Source: Ailanthus altissimus
Lineage: Eukaryota; Streptophyta; Magnoliopsida; Sapindales; Simaroubaceae
Reading direction: 5' to 3'
DNA length: 64,000 nucleotides
Assembly (NCBI GenBank): GCA_946807835.1
Contig: OX327705.1
Coordinates: 12,554,501 to 12,618,500, forward strand
Made by a program: the position numbers and the translations under genes. The notes beneath the pieces are model-generated. The model saw only the letters and a list, made by a program, of their open reading frames with translations, was not told the DNA's origin and did not search any database. This document shows, in pieces, positions 22,247 through 33,921 of the stretch (position 1 is its first letter; every line of letters begins with the position of its first letter).

Positions 22247-25200
22247 ATGAGACGTTCTAAGAGTGTTGATCTAGCATACTTTGATCCTGAAATTGAGAGG
22301 ACACTAAGAAGACTACGACGAGACCAGAACCAAGTGACTAGCATGGAAGAGCAAAACCAGAATATTTGTGAAGAGCCAAGAGCCTTAAGAGACTATGCAG
22401 TTCCTTGGGTGAATGGCATACACTCAAGCATTCGCAGGCCAAATATCAATGCTAATAATTTTGAAATCAAGCCTGGAACTATTCAAATGCTTAAAGAATC
22501 AGTGCAGTTCAGCGGCTTCCCGAATGATGATCCCAACGAGCATATCACAAATTTCTTAGAAATTTGTGACACATTCAAATACAATGGCGTGTCAGATGAT
22601 GCCATAAGACTCAGGTTGTTTCCATTCTCCTTGAGGGACAAAGCAAAAAGTTGGTTAATATCATCACCATCCGGTTCAATAACAACATGGGATGATTTGG
22701 CACAAAAGTTCTTAGCCAAGTTCTTCCCACCGGCCAAAACCGCAAAGATGCGTAATGATATTACCACTTTTGTACAACATGAGTCAGAATCATTGTATGA
22801 ATCATGGGAGAGATTTAAGGATATGCTGAGAAAGTGTCCACATCATGGAGTTCCCAAATGGTTGTTGGTGCAAACATTTTATAATGGATTGGTGGGACAT
22901 TTAAGAACGATTGTAGATGCAGCAGCTGGAGGGGCGTTAATGAGCAAGTCCACAGATGTGGCATATGACTTGTTGGAAGAAATGGCCTCCAACAGCTACC
23001 AATGGCCATCAGAAAGAGTGAATCCTAGAAAAGTTGCTGGTGTGCATGAAATTGATGCACTCACTTCTTTGACAGCACAAGTTAGTTTGTTAGCTAAGAA
23101 GATGGATACACTTGGAGTCAATGCAGTAAAGAGCCAACCACCAACTTGTGATTTTTGTGGAGATAATCACCAAAATGGTCTATGCATGGAGACAGCACAA
23201 TATGTGGGGAATTACAATCGACAGCAGCATAATCCCAACTCGAATTTTTACAATCCAGGGTGGAGGAATCATCCAAATTTTTCTTGGAATAATAATAACC
23301 AAGGGCAATCCTCAAAATCCATGAATCCACCCGGATTTCAAATGCAGCGGCAGCAGCAACAATTTCAGCAAGAAAAGAAACCTGGTGTTGAGGAACTGTT
23401 AATTCAATACATAAGGCAAACTGACCAACTTTTGCAAAGCCAATCAGCATCTCTTCGCACCTTAGAAAACCAAGTTGGTCAATTAGCTTCTGCAATGAAC
23501 AACCGTCCTCAAGGCTCGCTACCGAGTAACACGGAAGTTAATCCAAAAGGTGATAGAGAGCAATGCAAATCAGTAACATTGAGAAGCGGTAAAGAAATAC
23601 AAAACATTGTGGGAAGACCTAAACCATCAGCAAATGCAGAAAATTCTGCAGATGCAGAAAATGCAGAAAATTTTGCAGATGCAGAAAATTCTGCAGATGC
23701 AGAAAATTCTGCAAGTGCAGAAAATTCTGAGAAGGTGAATGAAAAACAAGAAGATGGTGCAGCAAAAGAAAAGGTTATACAGAAAGAGAAGGTGCAGCCT
23801 TATAGACCACCACCATTTCCTCAGCGACTACAAAAGCAAAAGAAAGAGAAGCAGTTTACAAAGTTTCTGGAAATTTTTAAGAAACTGCACATTAACATAC
23901 CATTTGCAGATGCATTAGAGCAAATGCCTAGCTATGTTAAATTCATGAAGGACATTCTTTCAAGGAAAAAGAAGCTGGACGAGTATGAAACTGTAGCATT
24001 GACAGAAGAATGCAGTGCAATATTGCAGAAAAAATTGCCTCCAAAGCTCAAGGATCCAGGAAGTTTTACCATTCCATGCACAATTGGAAACCGGTATTTT
24101 GGTAAAGCTTTATGTGATCTAGGGGCTAGCATAAATTTGATGCCTTTGTCTATCTACAACCAGCTAGGATTGGGGGAAGCCAAGCCTACAAATGTTACTT
24201 TACAACTTGCAGATCGTTCACTCACATACCCTAAAGGTGTGATTGAAGATGTGTTAGTTAAGGTAGATAAATTTATATTCCCAGCTGACTTCATTGTGTT
24301 GGATATGGAAGAGGATCTTGAAATTCCAATCATTTTGGGAAGACCTTTCTTAGCTACTGGTAGAACTTTGATTGATGTCCAAAAGGGAGAACTCACTATG
24401 AGAGTGCAAGATGAAGAGGTGACGTTTAATGTGTTCAAAGCTATGAAATTTCCCAAAGAAGCAGATGAATGTTACAGCATCAACATTATTGACAGAGAGA
24501 TTCAAAGGATTTTCAACAATCACTCCAGCCAAGACTCTCTAGAAAATGCAGTCATGAATGGGAATGAAGTGGAAGATCAGGAAGCACTGGATTATCTCAA
24601 TGCTTTGAATTCTACACCCCACCAAGAGCACAAGAGTTTCAGATTTGAAGTGCTTGAAGAATCAGAAAACATGGAAGCAAGAACCAAACCTTCGACAGAA
24701 AAACCGCCAACACTTGAGCTCAAACCCTTGCCTAACCATTTACGGTATGCATTCCTCGGTCCATCCTCAACACTTCCTGTAATAATATCTGCTACATTGA
24801 ATGAAACACAAGAAGAGAAGTTGCTTAGAATACTGCGGACGTACAAGAAGGCATTGGGATGGACAATTGCAGACATTAAAGGAATCAGTCCTTCAGTCTG
24901 CATGCATAAGATTTTGTTAGAAGATGAGCAAACGTCTTCGATTGAGCACCAAAGAAGACTGAACCCAGTGATGAAAGAAGTAGTAAAGAAAGAGATTATT
25001 AAGTGGCTTGATGCAGGAATTATTTACCCAATTTCTGACAGCTCATGGGTAAGTCCAGTTCAATGTGTACCAAAGAAAGGTGGGGTCACTGTCATAACCA
25101 ATTCAAGCAATGAACTACTTCCAACACGTACAGTAACTGGATGGAGAGTGTGTATGGATTACAGAAAATTGAACAAAGCCACAAGGAAGGATCATTTTCC

Positions 25201-27616
25201 ATTGCCCTTCATCGATCAGATGCTGGATAGGCTGTCAGGGCATGAATTTTACTGCTTTTTGGATGGTTATTCTGGCTACAATCAGATAGCTATAGCACCA
25301 GAAGATCAAGAAAAGACTACCTTCACTTGTCCATACGGTACATTTGCATTCCGAAGGATGCCTTTCGGATTATGCAACGCACCCGCAACGTTTCAACGAT
25401 GCATGATAGCAATCTTTTCTGATATTGTGGAGCAGTTCTTGGAAGTGTTTATGGACGATTTCTCAATTTTTGGGGATTCGTTTGATGTATGTTTGAAGAA
25501 CTTAGCATTTGTGCTACAAAGATGTGAAGAAACCAACTTGGTACTGAATTGGGAAAAGTGCCACTTCATGGTGAAAGAGGGGATTGTCTTGGGACATAAG
25601 ATCTCTTCAAGAGGAATAGAAGTTGACAGAGCAAAAATTGAAGCCATTGAGAAGTTGCCACCACCAGCAAATGTTAAGGGAGTAAGAAGTTTCCTTGGTC
25701 ATGCAGGCTTTTATAGAAGATTCATAAAAGACTTTTCAAAAATTTCTAAGCCGTTGTGTAGTTTGTTGGAGAAGGATGCAAAATTCATCTTTGATCAAGC
25801 ATGTAACGATGCATTTGAGGTGTTGAAAAGGAAGCTTATTTCTGCCCCAGTCATTGTCGCACCAGATTGGACCATGCCCTTCGAAGTAATGTGTGACGCT
25901 AGTGATATTGCAGTAGGTGCAGTATTGGGGCAACGCAAAAACAAAGTTTTCCACACCATTTATTATGCAAGCAAAACGTTGAATGATGCTCAGAACAATT
26001 ATACGACTACAGAGAAAGAGTTGTTGGCTGTTGTATTTGCCTTTGACAAGTTCAGAGCATATTTAATTGGTGTTAAGGTGACAGTCTTTACAGATCATTC
26101 TGCTATCAAGTATTTGATTAGCAAGAAAGAGGCAAAACCGAGACTGATCAGATGGGTGCTATTACTTCAAGAATTTGATTTGGAAATCAAGGACAAGAAA
26201 GGTTCAGAAAATCAGGTGGCAGACCATTTATCTCGCTTAGAGGGTGGACAACAAAGTGATGATGAGACATTAATTAATGATTCCTTTCCTGATGAGCAAC
26301 TCTTATTAGTAGAAAACCTCAATCTACCATGGTATGCAGATTATGTTAACTACTTGGCCAGCGGAATCCTTCCTCCGGACTTGAGTTACCAGCAGAAGAA
26401 GAAGTTCTTGCATGATGTCAAATCATATTTCTGGGATGAACCTCTTTTGTTTAAGCAATGTGCAGACCAAATGATTCGAAGATGTGTGCCAGAGGAAGAA
26501 ATTGAAGACATACTCATGCATTGTCATTCATCTGATTATGCTGGACATTTTCGCGGAGACAAAACAGCTTCAAAGGTATTGCAATCTGGTTTTTATTGGC
26601 CTTCTTTATTTAAAGATGCACATTTCTTTGTTTTAAGATGTGACAGGTGCCAAAGAGCAGGAAGCATGTCAAAAAAGCAGGAAATGCCTCTGCAAAACAT
26701 ATTAGAAGTTGAAATTTTTGATGTTTGGGGGATTGATTTCATGGGACCATTCATTCCATCAAATGGTCAGAAATACATTCTATTGGCTGTTGATTATGTG
26801 TCCAAGTGGGTCGAAGCAGTTGCCTTGCCGACTAATGATACAAAGGTGGTGTTGCGATTTCTGAGAAAGAACATACTTACCCGTTTTGGTACACCACGTG
26901 CTATTGTCAGTGACGAGGGATCACATTTTTGTAATAAATCATTCTCTGCACTGCTTCAGAAATATGGAGTTAAACACAAGATCGCCACTGCCTATCATCC
27001 ACAAACAAATGGACAAGCTGAGGTTTCCAATCGAGAAGTGAAGAGAATCCTTGAGAAGGTAGTCAAGCCAAATCGCAAGGATTGGGCAATAAGGCTTGAT
27101 GACGCAATCTGGGCATATCGTACAGCATACAAAACACCCATTGGTACATCACCATATCAGTTGATATTTGGCAAATCATGTCATTTGCCTGTGGAGTTAG
27201 AACATAAGGCCTATTGGGCGATCAAGTCATTAAACTTTGACTTGACAGCAATTGGAGAGAAAAGACTGCAACAACTGAATGAATTGGATGAATTTCGGCT
27301 ACAAGCTTATGAGAACGCCAAGCTGTACAAAGAAAAGGTGAAAAGATGGCATGACAAAAGAATAGCACAACGCTCATTTGAAATCAATCAGCAGGTACTA
27401 TTATTTAATTCCCGACTCAAGCTATTCCCTGGAAAGCTCAAATCCAGATGGTCTGGTCCATTTAGAGTAGCCAAAGTATACCCACACGGAGCTGTTGATA
27501 TTGAAGATGAAGAAAAAGGAATAAATTTTAAGGTAAATGGCCAACGTCTCAAGCATTACTATGGAGAAAATTTCAACCGTCAAAGTACCTCCATTATGTT
27601 TGTGGAATCGGAGTGA
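22247..27616 (+). CDS. Athila-type gag-pol polyprotein, intact
   Basis: 1789 aa in one frame; I start at the first ATG (22247, [15 protein letters not shown]) because the frame upstream begins only with TTG. Domains by approximate residue: gag core 90-210 ([16 protein letters not shown]); an unusual zinc knuckle [13 protein letters not shown] near 301-313 (CX2CX3HX4C, one residue short); an Ala/Glu/Asn repeat near 460-500 from an 18-bp DNA repeat; protease with DLGAS near 623; reverse transcriptase with FMDD near 1067; RNase H with MCDAS near 1217 and [12 protein letters not shown]; integrase with HHCC finger (HCH...CDRC) and catalytic Asp near 1497, Asp near 1555, Glu near 1591. Nothing is missing for replication enzymes. 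The single frame implies protease-dependent processing of a fused product. Confidence 0.96.
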   Translation: MRRSKSVDLAYFDPEIERTLRRLRRDQNQVTSMEEQNQNICEEPRALRDYAVPWVNGIHSSIRRPNINANNFEIKPGTIQMLKESVQFSGFPNDDPNEHITNFLEICDTFKYNGVSDDAIRLRLFPFSLRDKAKSWLISSPSGSITTWDDLAQKFLAKFFPPAKTAKMRNDITTFVQHESESLYESWERFKDMLRKCPHHGVPKWLLVQTFYNGLVGHLRTIVDAAAGGALMSKSTDVAYDLLEEMASNSYQWPSERVNPRKVAGVHEIDALTSLTAQVSLLAKKMDTLGVNAVKSQPPTCDFCGDNHQNGLCMETAQYVGNYNRQQHNPNSNFYNPGWRNHPNFSWNNNNQGQSSKSMNPPGFQMQRQQQQFQQEKKPGVEELLIQYIRQTDQLLQSQSASLRTLENQVGQLASAMNNRPQGSLPSNTEVNPKGDREQCKSVTLRSGKEIQNIVGRPKPSANAENSADAENAENFADAENSADAENSASAENSEKVNEKQEDGAAKEKVIQKEKVQPYRPPPFPQRLQKQKKEKQFTKFLEIFKKLHINIPFADALEQMPSYVKFMKDILSRKKKLDEYETVALTEECSAILQKKLPPKLKDPGSFTIPCTIGNRYFGKALCDLGASINLMPLSIYNQLGLGEAKPTNVTLQLADRSLTYPKGVIEDVLVKVDKFIFPADFIVLDMEEDLEIPIILGRPFLATGRTLIDVQKGELTMRVQDEEVTFNVFKAMKFPKEADECYSINIIDREIQRIFNNHSSQDSLENAVMNGNEVEDQEALDYLNALNSTPHQEHKSFRFEVLEESENMEARTKPSTEKPPTLELKPLPNHLRYAFLGPSSTLPVIISATLNETQEEKLLRILRTYKKALGWTIADIKGISPSVCMHKILLEDEQTSSIEHQRRLNPVMKEVVKKEIIKWLDAGIIYPISDSSWVSPVQCVPKKGGVTVITNSSNELLPTRTVTGWRVCMDYRKLNKATRKDHFPLPFIDQMLDRLSGHEFYCFLDGYSGYNQIAIAPEDQEKTTFTCPYGTFAFRRMPFGLCNAPATFQRCMIAIFSDIVEQFLEVFMDDFSIFGDSFDVCLKNLAFVLQRCEETNLVLNWEKCHFMVKEGIVLGHKISSRGIEVDRAKIEAIEKLPPPANVKGVRSFLGHAGFYRRFIKDFSKISKPLCSLLEKDAKFIFDQACNDAFEVLKRKLISAPVIVAPDWTMPFEVMCDASDIAVGAVLGQRKNKVFHTIYYASKTLNDAQNNYTTTEKELLAVVFAFDKFRAYLIGVKVTVFTDHSAIKYLISKKEAKPRLIRWVLLLQEFDLEIKDKKGSENQVADHLSRLEGGQQSDDETLINDSFPDEQLLLVENLNLPWYADYVNYLASGILPPDLSYQQKKKFLHDVKSYFWDEPLLFKQCADQMIRRCVPEEEIEDILMHCHSSDYAGHFRGDKTASKVLQSGFYWPSLFKDAHFFVLRCDRCQRAGSMSKKQEMPLQNILEVEIFDVWGIDFMGPFIPSNGQKYILLAVDYVSKWVEAVALPTNDTKVVLRFLRKNILTRFGTPRAIVSDEGSHFCNKSFSALLQKYGVKHKIATAYHPQTNGQAEVSNREVKRILEKVVKPNRKDWAIRLDDAIWAYRTAYKTPIGTSPYQLIFGKSCHLPVELEHKAYWAIKSLNFDLTAIGEKRLQQLNELDEFRLQAYENAKLYKEKVKRWHDKRIAQRSFEINQQVLLFNSRLKLFPGKLKSRWSGPFRVAKVYPHGAVDIEDEEKGINFKVNGQRLKHYYGENFNRQSTSIMFVESE

Positions 27617-27701
27617 TTTACAAGCATAACGTCTAGCCAGAGACGAAAAAGCAGGCGCTAGTTGGGAGGCAACCCAAGGTAAAAATTTATTGCATTAGTA
27701 T

Positions 27702-27747
<46 letters not shown>

Positions 27748-28721
27748 TTGCAAGGAACGAGCGCCGCGGCGCTCAAACTGAGCGCCGCGGCGCCACTTCC
27801 AGAGACTCAGCGCCGCAGCGCTGGGATCCAGCGCTGCAGCGCTGGCACCTGGGAATTTCCCAGGCGCCAGCGCCGCGGCGCTGAATCCTAGCGCCGCGGC
27901 GCTGCAGCAGAGCAACAACAAAGGGGCATGTGCCCCGAATTTTTTTCCCATTTTCTCTTGCTCTCTCTCTCTTGCTAACCCTAGAGTTTCTCAAAGCTCT
28001 CAACCCACCCCAATTCACAAGCTCAAATCCCACCTTACCCATTAAAATTTCAGCTTAAAATCAACATCAAAACACATTTCCAACATCATTTCACACACTT
28101 CATCATCACAAATTCCATCAAATTGCATTTTCCACACAAATTAGCAAAGTTCCCCAATCTCAAATTTCGGTGGATTACTCTCACAAGGTAAAAAAAAAAT
28201 CTTGTCTCTAATCTCTTATTTTACATTGATTCTTCCTTTATTCTACTTCCATTATGCAATTATTGGAACAATTTGTGATTATTAGAATGAAAGCTTTGTG
28301 TTTAACCTTGAATTTTTGCATGAAACTATGTTGGAAGTATGTTGGATTTGTGTTGGATTTATGGTGAAACTATGTTGAAATTATATGGAAATGTGTTGAA
28401 TTTGTGTGGCTTTATGTTGAGATTATGTTGAAACTATGTTGGAAGTATGTTGGATTTGTGTTGGATTTATGGTGAAACTATGTTGAAATTATATGGAAAT
28501 GTGTTGAATTTGTGTGGCATTATGTTGGCTTTATGTTGAAACTATGTTGAAATTATGTTGGATTTGTGTTGTCATTGTGTTGGAATTGTTTTAGAATTGT
28601 GAAGACTTAATTCGTTATTCTATGTGTAGAAATTTTAGCTAATTTGATTGGAATGTAGACTTGTGACAAATAAGGAGATTGGTGGAGGGGTTTTAGTTGG
28701 CAAATTGGTGTTCTTAGCAAA
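27617..28721 (+). other. Pol-ORF2 intergenic region of element A
   Basis: Holds a run of about 37 A (27708-27744), then a GC-rich array with six or more GCGC-N4-GCGC palindromes (27760-27905). A CT-rich stretch (27950-27985) follows that resembles a plant 5' UTR. A splice-donor-like CACAAG/GTAAAA lies at 28187/28188 and an acceptor-like TTCTTAG at 28717, four bases before ORF2. Inside this putative 530-bp intron is an about 108-bp tandem repeat of GTTGGA/GTTGAAA-type sequence (28321-28590). A spliced or internally initiated ORF2 message is inferred. Confidence 0.55.
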
Positions 28722-29855
28722 ATGGCTCCTAAGAAAATGAAAACCACCAAAATGGCCTCACCTAGTTTTGACAGCAGCAAGTTTGTCTCCTTAGAAGCAT
28801 CTGAGCGTTATGCGAAATCAATTGTGAAACGATCGGCTATTCCTGAGCGAGGCTTTAACCTTTCAGAGGGAAGTTATCCCAGTGTAGCAAGAGTCATTGA
28901 ATCCAGGGGATGGAAGAAATTGTGCACTCAGCCGGGAGAGGCTGTACTACCAATTGTGCGAGAATTTTATGCGAATGTTAAGGAACATTCAAACTTGCTG
29001 GTATATGTGAGAGGTAAGCAGGTAGCTATTGACTGTGCCAGCATCAACAAATTCCTTAAAACACCATCAATCGGGGATGATGATTTTCACAAGATGCTAC
29101 GTGATCCGGATTATGAGGAAATCATTAGACAGTTATGCTCCGCCGAGGCAGAATGGAAACTGGGTGGTCCTCTTCCAATATCTTTTTCAGCAAAATACAT
29201 GGGCAAGGATGAGAAAACATGGCATTATTTTATTGGGGCACGACTAATGCCTGTCAAACATTTCAGCAGTGTAAACAAGCAACGTGCAGTTTTGTTATAT
29301 GCCATCATGACAGGAAAATCTATTGATGTTGGGCGAGTGATCAAGAATAGCATTCTTCATTGCGGTGAAAGCAGCAAGCTCGGGTTATACTGCCCTTCTC
29401 TAATTACAGCATTATGTGCTCAAGCTGGAGTCAAGTGGAGTTCTTCGGAGGAGATATTACAGCCTGGCCAAGCTATAACCTCTAGCACGGTAACCAACGT
29501 GCACGCTCATTGTGGCCAAGGTGGGCATAGGTCCAGGGCACCTACGCGACCATCATCGCAGGCATCTTCCTCTTCCAATCCGGAAGCAGTACAATTTCGA
29601 TTGGATGAAATTGAGCGGCAGATTGAAGCACATCAGCAGCAGTTCATTGCGCATCAACAATGGTGTGCTCAGTGGGTTTCTATACAGGCAGCTCATTTTG
29701 GAATTGATATTTCCTCACTCCCACAGCATCCAGTTTACACTGCACCACCACCAGCTGAGTTGAATGATGATGCTGATGACGGCATCGACCCTGAGGATGC
29801 AGATGCTACCAGAATTAGCGAAGATGAGGATGCGACAGCAACAGATGACGACTAA
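28722..29855 (+). CDS. Athila ORF2 (env-position protein, putative plant transposon protein domain)
   Basis: 377 aa from ATG 28722. The N terminus is Lys-rich (MAPKKMKTTK). Residues about 40-250 match the domain common to Athila second ORFs, with tokens SERYAKSIVKRSAIPERGF, RGWKKLCTQPGEAVLPIV and VNKQRAVLLYAIMTGKSIDV. A Ser/Pro-rich linker, a Gln/His-rich coiled-coil-like stretch (LDEIERQIEAHQQQFIAHQQ) and a very acidic tail follow. I see no signal peptide or membrane segment, so a true envelope role is not supported. The function of this family is not established. In element D the equivalent position carries a LOG gene. Confidence 0.88.
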   Translation: MAPKKMKTTKMASPSFDSSKFVSLEASERYAKSIVKRSAIPERGFNLSEGSYPSVARVIESRGWKKLCTQPGEAVLPIVREFYANVKEHSNLLVYVRGKQVAIDCASINKFLKTPSIGDDDFHKMLRDPDYEEIIRQLCSAEAEWKLGGPLPISFSAKYMGKDEKTWHYFIGARLMPVKHFSSVNKQRAVLLYAIMTGKSIDVGRVIKNSILHCGESSKLGLYCPSLITALCAQAGVKWSSSEEILQPGQAITSSTVTNVHAHCGQGGHRSRAPTRPSSQASSSSNPEAVQFRLDEIERQIEAHQQQFIAHQQWCAQWVSIQAAHFGIDISSLPQHPVYTAPPPAELNDDADDGIDPEDADATRISEDEDATATDDD

Positions 29856-31346
29856 AGCCCGCACTCTATCTTTGGGGAGTATTTCTGTGTTTCTTTTTGT
29901 CTTATGTTTCTTTTTGTTTTGCCATGAGGACATGTCGGATATTAAGTTTGGGGGATAGGGAAACACTTTCCCATTTGTTCTGTTTTTAGTTCTGTTTATT
30001 TATTTGTTTTGTTTTTAATTCTGTTTTTAGTTGTTTGTTTTGCATAATTTCTTTTGTTTTGTTTGTTTTCTTTCATTTTAGTGTTCAGTTGTGGGTTGGT
30101 TGAATGGTTAGTAGTCAATGATATGAAATAGAAACATGATTTCAAATGCTATGTTCTTTGGGAAACAATGAATGTTGTGATTGTTTACTTGGTAATCTAG
30201 GACAAGTTCAGCTTCACTTTGTGACCACTTGATATTTCGAGCACATAGTTAGAATTATTTAGTTTTATGCTTACTTAGAAGACTTTTATGCACTACAAGA
30301 ATAAATATTGTCTCAAGAACACTCTAGAACTTGTTGGAGCATCACTCAAGGCGAAATCCTAGGGCATACATAATTAGGGATATGATTTTAGGCCATTTTT
30401 GGACCGATTGAGCCTTTCAAGCCAACCTATGTATAATTTTGACCGTAGTCACCCCCGTTGAGCCTAATTATCATTTTTTCTTGCTAACTATATCATTACC
30501 TTAGCCTTTACTTTTATTATCCTTCATAGTACCCATCACGCCATAAGTATAGCACTTCTTTTAAAGAATAGTGTGAACTTTTATAAATGAAGGGGTGAAT
30601 TAAAGAAGAGCTTTGGGTTTGGTTATAAATGTTGGTTGTTCAAATATGAAAAGCTTAAGTTTGGGGGTATAGTGACTTATATGTAATAAAAAAAAAAAAT
30701 GAAAAAAAAAAGAAAGAAACAAAAAGAAAAATTGAGTTGCTATACCCCTAGCTTAAATGAAAAGAAAAGAAGAGCAACAAAATAGCTAGGGAATCAAAAG
30801 AAATAAGTTTGGGGGAAATTGGGTGGAAAACAATGGTTGGGTTTGAGTAACCTCAAGAGGAATGTGTGTTTATGGTGTAAGTTGAGCCAAAATCGATCCA
30901 TTTTATCATACCCTCACCCTAGCCATGCATTACAAGCTAACTAAAGTCCTATTTGATCCTTGATTATGTGTGTGTCTACATTAGTGGAGAGTGATGCGAA
31001 AAAACAAGCATATGGAGTGTTAAATAAAAGCAAAATTCTCATAGAGACCATTTCATTATCTTATGTGCATAAACTAATCCGAGCGCATGCTACTAATGAT
31101 TTTAGCTATTCACACACACACCAAGTAGGTCACTTGTGGGTTTGAATAAGTGTTGGATTAACATGTTGAACGGTTAAGATGTTTAGAATTTCCTTAAGAA
31201 TAGTAGTCATGAGAAATTTTTGAGATAAATTACTAATCGTTTGCCAACCCAATGTTTTATATCTTTTTATTGTTTGTTGTCATTTTTTGTGTTGTCCGTG
31301 TGCTCTCTTACTCGAGGACGAGCAAATATTTAAGTTTGGGGGTATT
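29856..31346 (+). promoter_or_regulatory. 3' non-coding region of element A with hairpin/G-tract modules and PPT
   Basis: The motif AAGTTTGGGGG occurs four times: 29944-29954, 30657-30667, 30805-30815 and 31332-31342. The last, followed by TATT, directly precedes the LTR and is the polypurine tract for plus-strand priming. The first and last are each preceded by a hairpin with an AGGA loop: CATG-AGGA-CATG (29923-29934) and CTCG-AGGA-CGAG (31311-31322). No coding frame is convincing. Confidence 0.75.
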
Positions 31347-32734
31347 TGATAAGGCGAAATTGTATAAACTATTTTATCTTCCTAACTTGATATTTGTTCA
31401 ATTTATCTTAATAATTGGGCTATTTATGCGTATTAATGTTGTTTTATAGGTTGAAGCATTATCGGAGCAAAAATACCGGAAAACGGACGCAAATCGGAGC
31501 ATTAGAGATAAAAATACGAATGGAGGCACTGTTTGCTACAGTACCACTGTAGCAACAGTACACTGCTACAGTACCACTGTAGCAACAGTGCAGCGCCGCA
31601 GCGCTGGATTTCAGCGCCGCGGCGCCGATTGCAGAAACTGGGCGCTGCAGCGCCAAAACGCAGCGCCGCGGCGCCGGGACCTGGGCAACAAGTTTTGACA
31701 GGTTCCTGAAAATCAGGAAACCCAAAAGTAACTCAAAATGCGCCCTAATTCCGTGCTCTTACCTATTTAATTGCTCAAAACTTACATTTTGAGCAGAACT
31801 CTAGTTGGGACAGCAGCTAGAAACACAAAGAAACACCTAACTTCTAAGTTGGAGAAATCAAAGAGGAGGAAAGCAAGCTTCAACTTCAAAGACATTTGAC
31901 AGGGATGTCTTCCTTTCTTTGATTCTTTACTTGTTGTAAGATGTTTAATTTACATGTATTTATGGAATTAGCTTCAAGATTGTGTAGTTTAATGATGAGC
32001 TAATTTCGTTCATCTAGGATTACATCCTTGAACTCATTTGTGATGGATTTTTAGCTCTCTCTTTTATGGTATTAATTCAGCTTTTCATATATTCATTGTG
32101 CTTGTGTGTAATGCTATTTGATTACTTGGCTAGTAGTTAAATTGATCTAGAAATGCTTAAATAAACTTGACAAAGGCATTTAGGTATTTAGTCTTAAGCA
32201 TATTGATGCATGATCATAGTGTAGTACACTTGAGTTTCATATGAGATAGACATATACTCATAAGGCATGTATGGTTCATAAAACTTGTGCTTAATGAATT
32301 TTGTTCAATTTATTTATCATAGACATATAGATATTTGATTGGATGGAATAGATTCACTTGACCTGCAAAATAGGCTTGTGATGTGTTGAGTGTTTTGGTC
32401 AATATATCAAGTTGAGAACCAATAAACATCAAAGAGATTCTGCTGAATTTATTTGCATAATGGGGGATAGTTTGTAATCCTAAGATTTCTCATATTGAAT
32501 TTAACTTGTTGGTAATTTAGTTTGTCACTTAGCATAATTAAGTTGTTCTTTTACTTGAGTAGTTTAATATCATACATTAAATCATTTTCTGGATAATAGT
32601 AGAAAGACACCATTTCGGTACTTAAACTAGGAAAGATAAATCATTCTCTGTGGGAACGATACTCTACACATCACTTTATTACTTGTTGCGATACGTGCAC
32701 TTGCGTTAGTTTGTGTTATAGAAATCACACAACA
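31347..32734 (+). repeat. 3' LTR of element A
   Basis: 1388 bp. It matches the 5' LTR base for base as far as I can read, except that it has two copies of the 30-bp hairpin unit instead of three. Confidence 0.95.
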
Positions 32735-33921
32735 CCTACCCACATGCTCAATGAGAACACTTCATATAGTGAGACTTCTTAGGTTCAGACCCATTTTGTC
32801 TAATAGAATACTTTTATAAGTCCATAATCAATGCCCCCCCAACACACACACACACATTATGGATAATATAAAATGGCGAATTAAACCATACAAGTTGAGG
32901 TTAATTCATATTCATATAATCTCCCCATCAAATATATCTTAGAAGAGCGGAGACATAGATCAACACCGTTAAGTCCCTTATCGCTCAACCATACACTTAT
33001 CTCATAGATTCGTATTTCAATAAACAATATTAGCAAAACCTTTTTTGCTATATTATTTATACCATGGAAACTATTTTCTAACTTTAATGCTTATAGCCAT
33101 AAGACTTCCTAAAATATAACCTTAGAGCATTAGATATTTTAACTTACCCATATAAGTTGACAGATCTTATGTGTACACACACTGGACTGCATAAGCATCG
33201 AACCATACTAATCGACACTCAGCAGTCAGACTATGAAAAGAACTCTAAAATGTGTGGAACCAAAATACAGTAGATCACTTACAAGCCCACTGTGGTGCTC
33301 AGGTCAAAGGACCACAAATACTACTCAACTCGTGAAGACCTCTATTGACGATTTTATGAGAAATCTATTGGAGGTCTTCATTGAGTCAGTTCAGTATCTA
33401 GTCCTTATTAAATACCCACATGCTTGTACAAGCTCTAAGCTCAAGGTCAGCAAGGAATAACCATCTGTACCCTACAAACATAAACATACATTGATCCATG
33501 TTAAAACGGATCCACCGATAGGCCTGCATCGGTGAAAATAGACCATGAACGATGATTTGAGAACATACTTGCATAAAGACATTTCCTATCACCTAATTAC
33601 AATTCTTACAGCTATATCATTACTAGTATATTCTGAGGTCTTTGTCCCATTATAGATAAGGCTCCAACTCCTTGGATTTCACTAATTATTATAAGTTGCT
33701 AACTCTTAGCAGTCATAGTTCTTAGTGATGCTAACTCTTAGTCCTGGCCTAAACTCCTTTACATCAGATCTGAACGCTTCAAAACATATAACGTCTATAG
33801 CATTACAAGCATTAAACTATAGAAATAAAAGAGATTAAAGATTTAACAAAATGTTCGCTGTATAGATATCAAATATTTATGCAAAATTATGATGGCACAC
33901 AGGCACGACCCTAATACAATT

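Larger units (their letters stand above)
20711..32734 (+). mobile_element. Complete Athila-type Ty3/gypsy element A
   Basis: 12,024 bp, flanked by CCTAC (20706-20710 and 32735-32739). Order: 5' LTR 20711-22128, six-base spacer, tRNA-Asp primer site 22135-22152, gag-pol, non-coding GC-rich and spliced-leader-like region, ORF2, 3' non-coding region with hairpin/G-tract modules, 3' LTR 31347-32734. The LTRs differ by one 30-bp repeat unit and I found no substitution by eye. All expected coding parts are open. It therefore looks recently inserted and possibly autonomous. It sits inside the 5' LTR of copia B in the opposite orientation. Confidence 0.96.
10622..33916 (-). mobile_element. Ty1/copia element B, two LTRs, carrying three nested insertions
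   Basis: TSD CAATT at 10617-10621 and 33917-33921 brackets the element. LTRs are 10622-14194 and 18374-33916. After removing the nested insertions (C1, A2, A with one TSD copy each) they are about 2159 and 2170 bp, and the whole element about 8.5 kb. Termini are TGTTAGGG / CCCTAACA, with single-base decay at the left start (TA) and right end (TA). The LTRs differ at roughly one base in eight by eye, so this is an old insertion. It interrupts element E between its protease and integrase. Confidence 0.92.
18374..33916 (-). repeat. 5' LTR of element B, split by solo LTR A2 and element A
   Basis: Starts TGTTAGGGCATTTG and resumes after A2 at 20451 and after element A at 32740. It ends ACCCTAATA at 33916, where CCCTAACA is expected. 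Total B sequence is about 2170 bp. Host sequence on both sides of each insertion aligns continuously with the left LTR, for example ...CTACCCACATGCTCAATGAG across the element A site. Confidence 0.88.

Noticed and set aside
30657..30815. AGGA hairpins before the two middle G-tracts of element A
   Set aside because: The preceding bases (AAAAGCTTAAG and GCTAGGGAATC) do not form the stem-AGGA-stem arrangement.
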